A stretch of DNA of 64,000 nt, taken from contig OZ017768.1 in NCBI GenBank assembly GCA_963969345.1, positions 7,464,718 to 7,528,717 of the forward strand, given 5' to 3'. Of the stretch, positions 22,094 to 33,093 are shown piece after piece (within the stretch, counting starts at the first letter, position 1; the number at the start of each line of letters is the position of its first letter). The notes beneath the pieces are model-generated. The model worked only from the letters and a program-made list of their open reading frames with translations, was not told the origin of the DNA and ran no database searches. The stretch comes from Turbatrix aceti (Eukaryota > Nematoda > Chromadorea > Rhabditida > Panagrolaimidae). Position numbers and translations under genes: made by a program.

Positions 22094-24403
22094 TCAATAG
22101 TACTGATAGTGACCGAGTCGGTAGAGTCGAGAGGTGCCATCACGCGTACCCATGGCAAGGTAACCGCTATGAGGCGAAAACGAAGCAGACGTCAGAACGA
22201 CGCGTTCGAGCATTTCCTGTTTTGCTGGAAAGTTTTTGAAGACGCTTCCGCTTCTCATATGAACGAGACGGGCACTCATTGACTGAAAAGGTTGTACATA
22301 AATGCATAAGTTGGATTTTACATGGGTTGGATTTTCGGCAAACAAGACTTTTTTTTTGAAATCAAAGAAAAAAATTATTTCGTGTATCTGATCACCCAAA
22401 ACAATCCCGTTTTTCTCGGTCATAGAAAGCATAGAAAACAACGTTATCGACATCGTAAAAAAATGTAATTACCCGATAAAATGAAAAATCACGTAAAAAT
22501 TTGAAATTTTAACGACTACAAAAAAACCAACCTTCACGTTTGACAAAACGGACATCAGCTGAGCGTCATGGTTGAACTCAATCGCGGAAACAGCAGTCGT
22601 CAAATTCTGAACCGTGTAGAGCGGCTTCAACTCGGTGTTGTCCTGTTCGAGGCCGTGGATCGTGGCTCTATCGTACACGTTGACGATGCCAGTCCTCGAG
22701 CCGACGGCCAGAAACTGTGAATTCGGCGAAGCAGCGATGACACTTCCGCCGACGCAGCCTTGATCAATGAAGGTCTTTGGATTGCGGATATCATCCAAAT
22801 CCCAGACATAGATCGAACCCAGCCTCGTGATCGCAAAGATCGTATGGGTGTCCTCAGGGGCAAAAGTGATGCCGTGGACGACGTCGACGGCAGAAAATGT
22901 GTGAATCAGGCTCATCGTCTGAAAAAATCGAAAAATATGATTTTGGTTCCGAAAAAAATAAAGATCAGAGGGCTTTTTTTGCCGCTTTAAAATTAGCAGG
23001 AGCGGAACAAAGAGCGCCAGCGCTCCGAATAAATTTGGCAAAAATAAATAATTTGCCAAATTTGAGGTACAAATCAAAATGCAAAAAAAAATAAAATTTG
23101 TCTGGTTTTCAGATCAATTTTAAGGCATAAATCAAATCACAAATGAACGAAAAATTTCAAAAAAACAAATACGCTGTCAAATTTTTTTAGGTTTTTTTTC
23201 GCACAAAATTCGCATTCGTCTTTCGCTTCTTCAAATTTTTGCGCTCCGCTATTGTTCAGGAACGGAGCAAATTTAGACGCAGTCGAAAACTGACAAAAAA
23301 CCCACCTTGAATTCGTAAACATAGACCGATGACGAGTTATACGCAGTCAAAGCGACCAGAGTGCCATCTTTGGATATCGCAAAATCTCCGTAATTTCCAA
23401 AGGGAATCTCTGAAAAAACAAAAAAAAAACACTAAAATCAGATTGAAAGCAAAAACAAACCTTTAGGAGTTCGAATTTTCAACGTTTTACCAGTGTTCAG
23501 GTTGTATGAGTAAAAACACGACTAAAATCAACAAAACCACTTCAAATCCTCCAAAAAAAAATGAAAAACAAACCGCCTTGAAAGATCCCAAAAACAAATT
23601 GTCAAAATCCGGTCCATAAAGTCCGGCAGAGCTGATCGGGTACTTTGGCAAAGTCACGTCCTGCAGAAAATGATCGCCCTTCTTCAGCGCGACGTCGGTG
23701 GCCGAATTGCACACCTGAAAACACGTCAAATATCCAATTGCCCCAAAAAAATATAAAAACCAACTTGGAAAAGTGAAACAACGCCGGTACTGTTGCCAGT
23801 AGTGATCAAAACCGGCTTGGTTGGGTGAAAAATCGTAGAAATGGTACCTTTTCGATTGTGACCCAGTGTGATGTCCTTTTGCTTCGTCGACGACAGATAA
23901 GTTGGCTTGAGTTGAGAAGACTTGCTTAGAACGCTCCCGGTCGAACGAACCAGCGAAAAAAGAGCCTGCATGGCTCCATCTGTGTCAGAATCGCCGTCTT
24001 CTTCTTCGTCCGCTTTTTCTGAAAACATTCATACAAAAAAAAAATGGTAAAACCTTGAAAAAAACAAAAACCCACTCGGTTGCGCCCATTTCGGCTGGGA
24101 AATAGCCTTGTTCACGCGGTCAAACTTCTTTCGCTGCTCGGTGGTCAACTCGGCTTCTGCGTCGTCGTCATCGTCGTGCCAGAGCGCTTGTTTCTTGTCA
24201 GACTGAAGAAAGGTGGGTAAAAATGGTTGAAAAATATGAAAACTCACAGTTTCGCCTGCAATTTCGTCGTCTGAAGTTTCTTCGGCCTCGATGGCGTCCT
24301 CATCGTCGTTTTCGTCTTCGGCATCGCTGACGAGACCGAAAAGCTTGGCAGCAAGCTCTTTGTCGTCTTCCTGGTCGAGTCTACGCTTTCTCGTGGCTGA
24401 CAT
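22094..24403 (-). CDS. utp18: UTP18-like WD-repeat protein of the small-subunit processome
   Basis: Eight exons on the minus strand: 24403-24248, 24202-24076, 24018-23765, 23714-23574, 23521-23461, 23409-23306, 22918-22532 and 22282-22094. Phases are consistent throughout, giving 472 residues. The N terminus is acidic, the usual UTP18 layout before the propeller (DDEDAIEAEETSDDE, WHDDDDDAEAE). The C-terminal half carries WD blades; VWDLDD, DQGCVGGSVIAASPN, AVGSRTGIVNVYD and MGTRDGTSRLYRL match the pattern of UTP18/WDR50, a U3 snoRNP-associated protein acting in 18S pre-rRNA processing in the nucleolus. The length is a little below that of vertebrate homologues. Several donors are non-standard (GTGGGT, GTTGGT, GTTTGT). 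It lies 208 bp downstream of the SKP1-like gene on the same strand. Confidence 0.88.
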
Positions 24404-24611
24404 GGCTCAAAAAATGTGAAAAGTACTGGACACGCTCTGGAAAGGTGGAAAGACAAAAAAACACGGGATCAAGATAGGCTAGTGTTCGGGACACAACGCC
24501 AATGGATCAAAAAGTAACCATAACCGATTTCCACCCTTCAAAACAAGAAAACAGTTTTTATCGACAAGAAATGATCAAAAAAGTAACAACAGTAGATCAA
24601 AAAAGACCAAA

Positions 24612-25251
24612 TCACTTCTTGAAAATAGTCTTGCGATCCTCGACAAAAATATCGAAGGGAGTGTCGTCGGCGGTGATGCCAAGCTCGGCAAGGGATTCGG
24701 GCGTGTGCATCGTGTAGCCAAACAGGTCGCAGAGGCCCTTCATCGTCGGACAGGTGTGGATGACGTGCAGGATGACGTGGACAAAGAGTTTGACAAACTG
24801 CTGGCAGCTGAGGAAGTCAACGAGGTTGGAAGCGTCGATGATCGATTCGGGGTTGCTTTGGCCCTTCTTGAAAATGCTAAAACCAAGTGCAGCCTAAAAA
24901 AACAGCACAAGAAAGAAAAACTCACTTCTCCGCGATCTGGCGGACAGCTTTGGGCTCGAGTTTGCCGTCAATGAAGGCTTCAAGATCGTGCTTCTCCTCG
25001 ATCTCTTTCATGGCAAACTGAACGAGTTCGAAGCCCTCCTTCGTGAAATTCGTCATAGGGAAGATCTTGCCGTTGGCCTCCAACGTCTGAGCAGGAAAGT
25101 CCTGGATGGCGGGGAAAATCGAGAGGGCATACTGCGGAAGAACGTAAACCGCGTCATTGCCAAAATCAAGGCGGACATCGGACGGTTCAGTCGAAGGCTT
25201 GGCCTTGTCCGGCTCGGTGTCGTTTTTGCGCTGACGCTTGGCAGGAATCAT
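24612..25251 (-). CDS. divergent SKP1/BTB-like protein
   Basis: Two exons: 25251-24926 and 24876-24612. The junction uses donor GTGAGT and acceptor TTGGTTTTAG in phase 2 and gives 196 residues. A competing acceptor 20 bases upstream breaks the frame. Residues about 25-110 resemble the BTB/POZ fold of SKP1 (VRLDFGNDAVYVLPQYALSI, then FPMTNFTKEGFELVQFAMKE), and IIDASNLVDFLSCQQFV resembles the helix where SKP1 has LILAANYLDIKGLLD. SKP1 links F-box proteins to cullin-1 in SCF ubiquitin ligases, and nematodes carry many diverged SKP1-related genes. The familiar C-terminal F-box-binding signature is not clear, so another BTB-type role is possible. An acceptor (TTTTTTTCAG) ends five bases before the ATG. 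Confidence 0.55.
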
Positions 25252-25320
25252 AATTACTGAAAAAAAACAAAAAAAAATATCGAAACCAAGGTCAAAAAAT
25301 GGCCAAAACGCGATAAACAA

Positions 25321-25715
25321 CGAGCGATAACATTTTTACGTTCATCGTTCAATTGCAAAAGAAGATTACGGTTGTTGCGGTTCCTTGCGCGAAATAAACC
25401 TCCATTTTCTTCTCTTTGAGACAACCATACCAACTCAGGCAGGTTTTTTTCGTCTGGCATATTTTGATTCTGTTTCCGATTCGTTTGTATCGTTTTTCAG
25501 CTATCATGAGCCGATTCCTGCCAAGCATCATGATAGCTGAAAAAAGAAAGAAAACAATCGGAAAATGGCAAAAGCACGATAAAAACGATAAAAATCGAGC
25601 GATATCATTTTTACGTTCGTTCATCGAACAAAAATAACGATTTGCACTTCAGATTACGGTTTTCTGGTTCCTGGAGCGAATTAAGTTCCCGAATTTTTCT
25701 TTTTGAGACAATCCT
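25321..25715. repeat. direct repeat with a hairpin between copies
   Basis: Two related segments, about 25321-25430 and 25595-25712, share CGAGCGATA, CATTTTTACGTTC, AGATTACGGTT, GGTTCCT, GCGAA and TTTTGAGACAA blocks. Between them, 25496-25543 forms a perfect-stem hairpin (TTTTTCAGCTATCATGA against its complement, with a loop of about 18 bases). They lie between the SKP1-like gene and the small gene upstream. Confidence 0.65.
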
Positions 25716-25840
25716 TGGCAACTTTGTTATTTTTTGCGTATTTTACTTCTTTTTTGTTTAGGAAACGATTTTTCTTTGTTTTTCTTTCTGTTTCTCATCG
25801 ATTCCTTCGAATATAATCAGTAAACTCTGTTTATTTTTTA

Positions 25841-26277
25841 CTATACAAGTACAGTAGCAGGATTAACTTGGATGCATAGGACCTGCATGTTTTTGACCAG
25901 TTTGTAGGGTGCAAATTCCATGGAACTAAGCAACATTTCTTTGCCCGTGATTTCAGTATCAATTGTTTGTACTCCGGTTTCTCGCATTTTGGAGGCTTTT
26001 TCCTGGGCATCAGAGGGCCGAGAAGTGAGACGCACCCTCACCGATGACGACGTGCATGAGAGGTTGATGACCAGGCCCTTGGCATCCTTCAGCTTCAACT
26101 TGTCTGCTGCTTTGTCGAGTTGGGACTGAAAAAAAAACACAGTTTTTGGGGTGTAAAATAATAATTGATTGGCAACTCGGAACTCACCCGGAGTTTCGGA
26201 CAATCCGCCCAGGGTACTGTGACCAATTTTGACAGAGGTGGTTGTGGTTGTGGTTTTTCGTTGTTGTTGGCTGCCAT
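25841..26277 (-). CDS. small unknown protein
   Basis: Two exons: 26277-26188 and 26125-25841, phase 0, donor GTGAGT and acceptor TTTTTTTTCAG, giving 124 residues (128 from an in-frame ATG at 26289). The N terminus is polar and low-complexity (MAANNNEKPQPQPPLSK), followed by a compact domain with KDAKGLVINLSC, RVRLTSRPSDAQEKASK and a hydrophobic end. No signal peptide or membrane segment. I do not recognise the family. A possible AATAAA signal lies just downstream. It is the first of three minus-strand genes ending at 22094. Confidence 0.65.
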
Positions 26278-26289
26278 TTTTTTCGTCAC

Positions 26290-27450
26290 AGTGAGTGTGT
26301 TACGATACCCCTCAGTTTACTGTACTTGATGGCGGTGAAAGAAAAAAATCTGGGGGAGGGGGTTTTGGCACGATAATTTGCATCCTGCGTTATTTTCTTT
26401 TTTTTCATGGAAAAGGGACGTTTTACGTGTTTTTATATCCGGGGATACAAAATAAATCAGTTTTATCCGATAATCTCACCTGTATGGATTATTTGTTTGT
26501 TTTCGAACCCCATCCAACCGGGCACCGGACAGTAGTGGTGTACGCAGTCGGTATGCATGACATGTAACGTTCTCGATAAGCAAGTCATGTCCGTGACGGC
26601 GGTGACGGTGACGGTGGGGGAAGCAGCAGCAGCAGCACCAGCAAGCGAGGAGAGGTCTACGTGTACGCAGAGAGAACTGCAACAACCCACTAAGGCCAAC
26701 AAAGCCTTATTTGGTCATGTTTCACTCTCTTTGGCTTTATATCAGGTGCTTGGCTGTTTTTTAGGCTTTTTTTACACTTGCAGTTAACGTTTTCTTGTGT
26801 TTTGGTGAAATTTGGCTTTTTCAAGGTAAAAATTACTGTTTTTGGGTTTTTTTACAGCTGTGGATGGCTTCCAAACTTTTACCTGTTTTTATTTCTATGT
26901 TTACGATCGCGCCGCACTTGACGGCAACGTTTTTAGGTTCCAATGCAGAAAATATGCGCATTTTGATCATAAAAAATGTTTTTTCAAGAAAAAAAAACAT
27001 TTTTTTTTTGTTTTTCAGACCTCAAAAATATGTTTTTGTTCATAAAATTACAAAAAGCCAAACATCAGGGACAGAAACCGTTCAGTTGTTTACCGCCTAG
27101 CTCGGCTACCTCACTCAGTCAGTTCACAGGTTAAATTCGCGGTGTACCTGTTCAAAGGCTCAAGTTCAGTTGAGTTTTGAGTTTGCGTGCACGCGTTTTC
27201 CACCGAGTTAGTTATAACTCGGCCGCGGCTGCGACTGTTGTCGGGCTATGCAGCGTGCGCTTGGATGCGAGTTTTTTTGCGCTGCGTTGGCAACGCTCAA
27301 GCAAACATTCAACACATTCGGAACAAACGTCAAATAACCCTCAACCCATTCCATTTTCGTTCTTTTTACTTCTTTTTACTCGTTCGTGTTCGTTCGCGAT
27401 ACACTTAATTTTAATTGTTTCTCGGAATTTTATGAGTTTCACTTTTTCAG
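26290..27450. other. divergent intergenic region before STT3
   Basis: No gene seen. It separates the minus-strand cluster from STT3 and presumably holds both promoters. 26580-26660 has GTGACGGTGACG and CAGCAGCAGCAGCA repeats; 26770-27060 is T/A-rich; 27060-27440 is more mixed and is probably the STT3 5' region. Confidence 0.45.
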
Positions 27451-27459
27451 CCTTCCGAC

Positions 27460-30400
27460 ATGGGTATACTAGCATGGGAGTCAGAGCGTTGGCAGTTTCT
27501 CGTCAAACTCCTCATCCTGACGCTCTCCGGCATCGTGGCCTTCTCCGTTCGTCTCTTTGCTGTCATTCGCTTTGAATCCGTCATCCACGAATTTGATCCG
27601 TATTTTAACTATCGCACGACCAAGTTTCTCACCGAGGAAGGCTACTACAGCTTCCACAACTGGTTCGATGACCGCGCGTGGTATCCGCTTGGCCGCATCA
27701 TCGGTGGCACGATTTATCCGGGATTGATGGTCACTGCTGCCTTCGTTTTTCGCATCCTAAACGTGCTCAACATCTCCATCGACATCCGGGAAGTCTGCGT
27801 GTTCCTCGCGCCGCTGTTCAGCGCGTTCACGGTTTTCGTGACTTACCTGCTCACCAAGGAAATTCAGGTATGTCGGGCTTTATAACGGGAAATATGTAGA
27901 CGTGGCCTAAAATTTTTTGGAAACTTTGTTTTACGGTTTTTACGCGAAAAACGCTTGAAAATCGCTTCCGATCGTAACTTGCTACTTGATTACGGTAGTT
28001 TGTATAGGCCAGCATGTCTTTTGCATTGTGTATTACGATGTCTACCATTTTTTACGATATTTCTCTTTTTTCGTTCAAAAACCGACTTTTTGCTCTCTGT
28101 TCTTCTTAGAACGAAAGTTGTAACTTATTACTTGATTACGGTATTTTTGATACTTTTGCAAAGTATTGCGTTTTACGATTTTTCTTTTTTTTGGAGTTTT
28201 CGATCTTTTCTGTTGTTTTTCTTATTTTGCAATGATTTCAGAGTGATGGCGCGGGACTGGTCGCCGCGGCCTTCATCGCCATCGTCCCCGGCTACATCTC
28301 TCGTTCCGTTGCTGGTTCCTACGACAACGAAGGCATTGCCATCTTCTGCATGCTGTTCACGTACTACCTCTGGATCAAGTCCGTCAAAACTGGCAGCGTT
28401 TTCTGGTCGTCTGGTTGTGCCCTGGCCTACTTCTACATGGTTTCTTCGTGGGGTGGCTACGTTTTTCTCATCAACCTGATTCCCCTCCACGTCCTGGTTC
28501 TCATGATCACCGGTCGATTCTCCAACCGGGTCTACATCGCGTACAGTATCGTAAGTTTTTGACTGATTTTTTATCCTTTTACGGCTTTTTTTTATAGGTG
28601 TACTCACTCGGAACGATTCTCAGCATGCAGATCCCCTTCGTTGGCTTCCAGCCGGTCCTGACTTCTGAGCATATGGGCGTGAGTCTTTCTTTAGTGGATT
28701 TTCTGGTTCATGAGATAGCTCGTTTTTAGGCTCTGGGTGTGTTCGGTCTCTGCCAGATCATCGCGTTTGCCCAGTACGTTCGATCCAAGATGTCAGAGGA
28801 AAGCTTCCAAGTCATCTTCCGATCCATTCTTCTGCTTGTCGGCAGCGTGGCCGCGATCATCATCATTGTTGCAACTTTCCTTCAGAGTAAGTTTTTTAAA
28901 ATTTTGAAAAAAATTTAGTAAAAAGTAATTTACGACATTTTTTTTCAAATTTTTTTTTCAATTTTTTGAAGCATGTATTTTTCAGTATTTTTGAAATTTT
29001 TGTTTCAAATATTTTTTCAAAATTTTAATTTCAAAATTTTTTTTCACACTTTTTCAAAATATATTTTCATTTTGTTTTTTTTTTCAAATTTTGTTCCGAA
29101 TATTTTTTAAATTTTTGGTTTCTAAATTGTTTTCTGACTTTTTTTCAAAACATTTTTTTTATTTTATATATATTTTTTTCAAATTTTTTTTTATTTTTGG
29201 TATTTTTTTTTTTTTTTTCTTCAGAAATCGCCCCCTGGACTGGCCGTTTTTATTCCCTCCTGGATCCCTCCTACGCAAAGAACAACATTCCGATCATCGC
29301 TTCGGTCTCCGAACATCAGCCTACCGCGTGGTCCTCCTTCTACTTCGATCTCCAGCTCCTCGTCTTCACCTTCCCCGCGGGCCTGTACTTCTGCTTCAAG
29401 GATCTCACGGACCAGAACATCTTCATCATCATGTACGGCGTGACGAGTATCTACTTCTCCGGCGTCATGGTGCGTCTCATGCTCGTGCTGGCGCCTGTCA
29501 TGTGCATTCTCGGTGGCATTGCCATCAACGGCATCCTCTCCTCCTACATGGCCAACATCGACGATCAGACCAAGTCCGACCAGGCCAAGGACGGCTCGAC
29601 CGGCGCTGCTCCCACTGGCAAGTCCCAGAAGGCCCAGCTGAGCCGAAAGGACAAGCAGTCTTCTGAAAACTACCCGTACAAGTCAGAAATCGCCCATGTT
29701 GTCGTGGGTGTTTTGGCTATTTTCATGGTATCCTACGTGTACCACTGCACCTGGGTGACGTCCGAGGCGTATTCGAGTCCGTCGATTGTCCTTGCTGCTC
29801 GAGGCCCCCACGGTGGCCGGGTCATCTTCGACGATTTCCGCGAGGCGTATTTCTGGCTTCAAAAAAACACTCCCGAAGACGCGAAAATCATGTCGTGGTG
29901 GGATTACGGCTACCAGATCACGGCGATGGCCAATCGTACGGTCTTGGTGGATAACAACACGTGGAACAACACTCATATCTCACGGGTCGGACAGGCCATG
30001 GCTTCGCCCGAGGATCACGCGTACGAGATCATGCATGAGCTGGACGTCGACTACGTGCTTGTTATCTTTGGTGGATACATTGGATACTCGTCGGACGGTG
30101 AGTTGGGAGCTAACAAATAACTAGGGTGTAAAATTCGGCCGGTCTACAATTTTTTAGACCGACTGAAATGTCGGAAAAATAATCGAAGGATTTTTTTTAA
30201 TAAAATGCGTATTTTTCAAAAGTATTGCGTTTTTCGAAAATTGAAAATAAATACTCATTGGAAATTGAAAAATACGCAATAACCAAAAAAATGAAACAGA
30301 GAAAAATCTTTTTTTTTTGTTTTTGCGTATTTTTCTTTTTTTTTGTTTTTTTTTATTATTTTTAGATTATAAAACTTTGTTTATAATTGGTCAAAATTTG

Positions 30401-31020
30401 TAAAAAAGTAATTATAGGCCTAAAAAATTTAGGCTTGCTAAAAAATTGGAAAAATAATTTTTTTTATAAAATGTGTATTTTTTTAGTGTTTCAGCTGTGA
30501 AATTTTTCTATTTATTTTTTATCGTAATTAGATGTTTTACGTTTTCACAATGACTTTTATTCTTTTGAACAAACATTTGTTCCGAATTTGGTAAAAAGTT
30601 ATCAAAAGTGACTCAAAATTAATGCAAAAAAATTTTTTCTTCAAATGCATTTTTACAGACATCAACAAATTCCTGTGGATGGTCCGCATCGGAGGCTCGA
30701 CCCCCGAGGGCAAGCACATCAAGGAGCGCGATTACTTCACGAAGAGCGGTGAATACCGTATCGACAAGGAAGCTTCTGAGACGATGAAGAACTGCCTCAT
30801 GTACAAACTGTCGTACTACAGATTTGGAGATCTTCTGACGGAGGGAAACCAGCCCCCCGGCTACGATCGCGTTCGACATGCTGAAATCGGCAACAAGGAT
30901 ATCGAACTGAAGCACCTCGAAGAAGCCTACACGTCCGAGCACTGGATCGTCCGCATCTACAAGGTCAAGAAGCCCAACAACCGCGGCAACTCCGACGACA
31001 CTTTGAATGTCTCCGCCTGA
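27460..31020 (+). CDS. stt3: oligosaccharyltransferase catalytic subunit STT3
   Basis: Six exons: 27460-27867, 28242-28550, 28598-28678, 28730-28886, 29225-30097 and 30659-31020. Phases agree, giving 729 residues, within the STT3 range. The enzyme transfers the lipid-linked oligosaccharide to Asn of N-X-S/T sequons in the ER membrane. Visible landmarks: the luminal acidic motif EFDPYFNYR near residue 46; hydrophobic segments through residue 500; SVSEHQP at 345-351; the sequon-binding WWDYG motif at 543-547; and [10 protein letters not shown] soon after, itself with sequons. The 106-base 5' end of exon 5 follows a T-rich intron. An acceptor (CACTTTTTCAG) ends nine bases before the ATG, fitting trans-splicing or a leader intron. 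An AATAAA at about 31265 could serve as poly(A) signal. Confidence 0.96.
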
Positions 31021-31630
31021 GGTGGGGTTGGCACTTTGCAGCCGCAACCACCGCCGACGGTTGGATGAAGATCATCATCACGCTGTTTCGTCCGTTAGTC
31101 GTCTCAAGAGTTATAAGTTAAGTATTCTAACGTGTAATTTATTGCCTTTTCTCTTGGATCACCCCTCCCATGTCCCGATCTGTAGCGTTGCTTTTTGTCG
31201 TTGTTTTTATTTAATTATTATTTTTTGTTGGTTGTTTTTTTGCCTTGCGGTTTTGGCTACAACGCAATAAATAGTGTTTGTTTGAAGGAGAAACGTAAAA
31301 AACATAAATATACATTTTTTTTAAATTGTCAGAAATTTTTTTGAAATTTTGAAATTATTTTTTTGCATAATTTTTTTGAAATTTTAAAAATATTTTTTGA
31401 TGTTGAACTTTTTTTCTAAAATTGTTCGAGAAAAACTCAATTTTTTTGTTTTATCTATTTTCAATAAAGAAAACTCATTTTATATTTTTTCACGTCGAAA
31501 AGAATTTCTAGATTTCAAAATTCGATTTTAGTATTTTTTTACAAAAAAACTACCAAAACAGAATTTTTTTTTAATTTAAAATTTTTTAAAAGATTTTTTT
31601 AATTTAAAAAAATAATTTTCAGAAAATTCT
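31021..31630. other. STT3 3' UTR and AT-rich spacer
   Basis: The first 250 bases are the likely STT3 3' UTR, with AATAAA near 31265. The remainder is T/A-rich without visible genes. Positions 31623-31630 are the left target-site copy of the adjacent mobile element. Confidence 0.6.
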
Positions 31631-32791
31631 GGTTTAGTGACACTACTCCTATTTTGACAACTCCTATTATGACAACTCCTATTTTGACAACTCCTATTTT
31701 GACAACTTTTCACAGTCTTTCCTATTTTGTCAACCAATTCCTATTTTAACAACTTTTTAAAAAAAGGGTGCATTAGGGGTTGTTGCGTGCGCTGAAGACA
31801 ACTGTGTTGTTGCCTGAGGGCATGGATGACTTTATCACGAGATATTATCATTTTTAGTGATATTTTTTTTGTAAAAAAACATTTTGTGTTTTATTTTTTG
31901 GAACAATTTTTTTGAACACAGTTAGTACTATTTGATTTTAGTTATGAATCAATTATTATTTAATTAGTCTGCTTTTGAGAGTCTTGCCTGTGCAAGTAAA
32001 AGAAATTGTTGAAAAGATTTTATTATGCCATTTTCAGTATTGTTTTCAAAAAAACAACAGCGATATTATAAATTAACAATCTGATAAACACAAAATAACG
32101 GCTTAAGGGCTGTTACATTATCAATGAAAAATGTTCAAATATTTAAAACGAAAAAATGGGTTTCCAGTGTACGTTGTGCTCGGGGAAGAAAGAATGCTAA
32201 CTCCAGATGATTCACCCACTTTGCAATTTTTGGTTCGTCCAAAAATTCGGTAAGCCTTAATGCCTGACACCGTCGTAGTACCGCTTGCCGAAAATGGAAG
32301 ACGCATGCTTTGACAATGTCGGCAAAAATGATCTTCAGAGCCCCCATTTTTTTTTTTTTTGATTTGAAATTTGATGTTAGTACAAGTACTGAAATTTTTA
32401 CTTCTTTACAGCACTTAAAAATCTGTAGATTTTTTCTTCTGAACCCTGCTTGATTTTTGGTCAAAATTCGTCTTATAATTTAAAAAAAACAAATCCAAAT
32501 GTTTCGAATGTTATCACAAACTGCATTATATTTTTTTTCTGTTTTTTTACAAAAAAAAATATCACTAAAAATGATAATATCTCGTGATAAAGTCATCCAT
32601 GCCCTCAGGCAACAACACAGTTGTCTTCAGCGCACGCAACAACCCCTAATGCACCCTTTTTTTAAAAAGTTGTTAAAATAGGAATTGGTTGACAAAATAG
32701 GAAAGACTGTGAAAAGTTGTCAAAATAGGAGTTGTCAAAATAGGAGTTGTCATAATAGGAGTTGTCAAAATAGGAGTAGTGTCACTAAACC
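31631..32791. mobile_element. Mutator-like (MULE) DNA transposon remnant
   Basis: The element begins GGTTTAGTGACACTACTCC and ends with its exact complement. Inverted repeats extend about 250 bp on each side. An 8-bp duplication, AAAATTCT, flanks it at 31623-31630 and 32792-32799. The terminal repeats contain a tandem of the 15-mer CTCCTATTTTGACAA (about 31646-31710, mirrored at the right). The 650-bp middle encodes a transposase fragment on the minus strand. It is too short for an autonomous element. Confidence 0.85.
32135..32464 (-). pseudogene. MULE transposase fragment
   Basis: An open frame of 109 codons contains FADIVKACVFHFRQAVLRR, LRLTEFLDEPKIAKWVNHLE and FFLPRAQ. This matches the C-terminal part of metazoan MULE transposases, which typically have a C-x-F-H-F-x-Q-A-x-x-R-K stretch followed by a conserved F/M-L-P. 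The catalytic acidic residues that lie further N-terminal are absent, so it cannot be an active transposase by itself. Family assignment is from memory of the motif pattern, not from a search. Confidence 0.6.
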
Positions 32792-32799
32792 AAAATTCT

Positions 32800-33093
32800 C
32801 TTAATGTTTACATTTTTTTATTTCGCCCGCGCCAAAGCACAGACATTCCAAAAATTGAAAAAAAAATCCTACCACAAGCGAAAAACAAGGGCAGAATCCA
32901 ATATTTACCTCGTTTCCGGGGAAAAAACCGACGATCAGTCATTCCCGACAATTTATGAGTGCTTGGTCTACGCAGATTAAAAACACGACCAAAAGCATCG
33001 CAGAGAAGCAGAGAAAGCCCCCAGGCCAGAAATCATGCAAAACGAGGCTGTGTATGCAAATTACAGCCCCAAAATCAGTAAGACGCGTCCCCG
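32800..33093. other. spacer before the next gene
   Basis: No gene seen; presumed promoter region of the gene starting at 33094. Confidence 0.4.

Noticed and set aside
24740..24925. Minus-strand frame over the second exon of the SKP1-like gene
   Set aside because: It results from using the acceptor 20 bases upstream; the alternative acceptor gives a far more protein-like frame ending at the correct stop.
28173..28607. Minus-strand 144-codon frame antisense to STT3
   Set aside because: Shadow of the conserved STT3 exon on the other strand.
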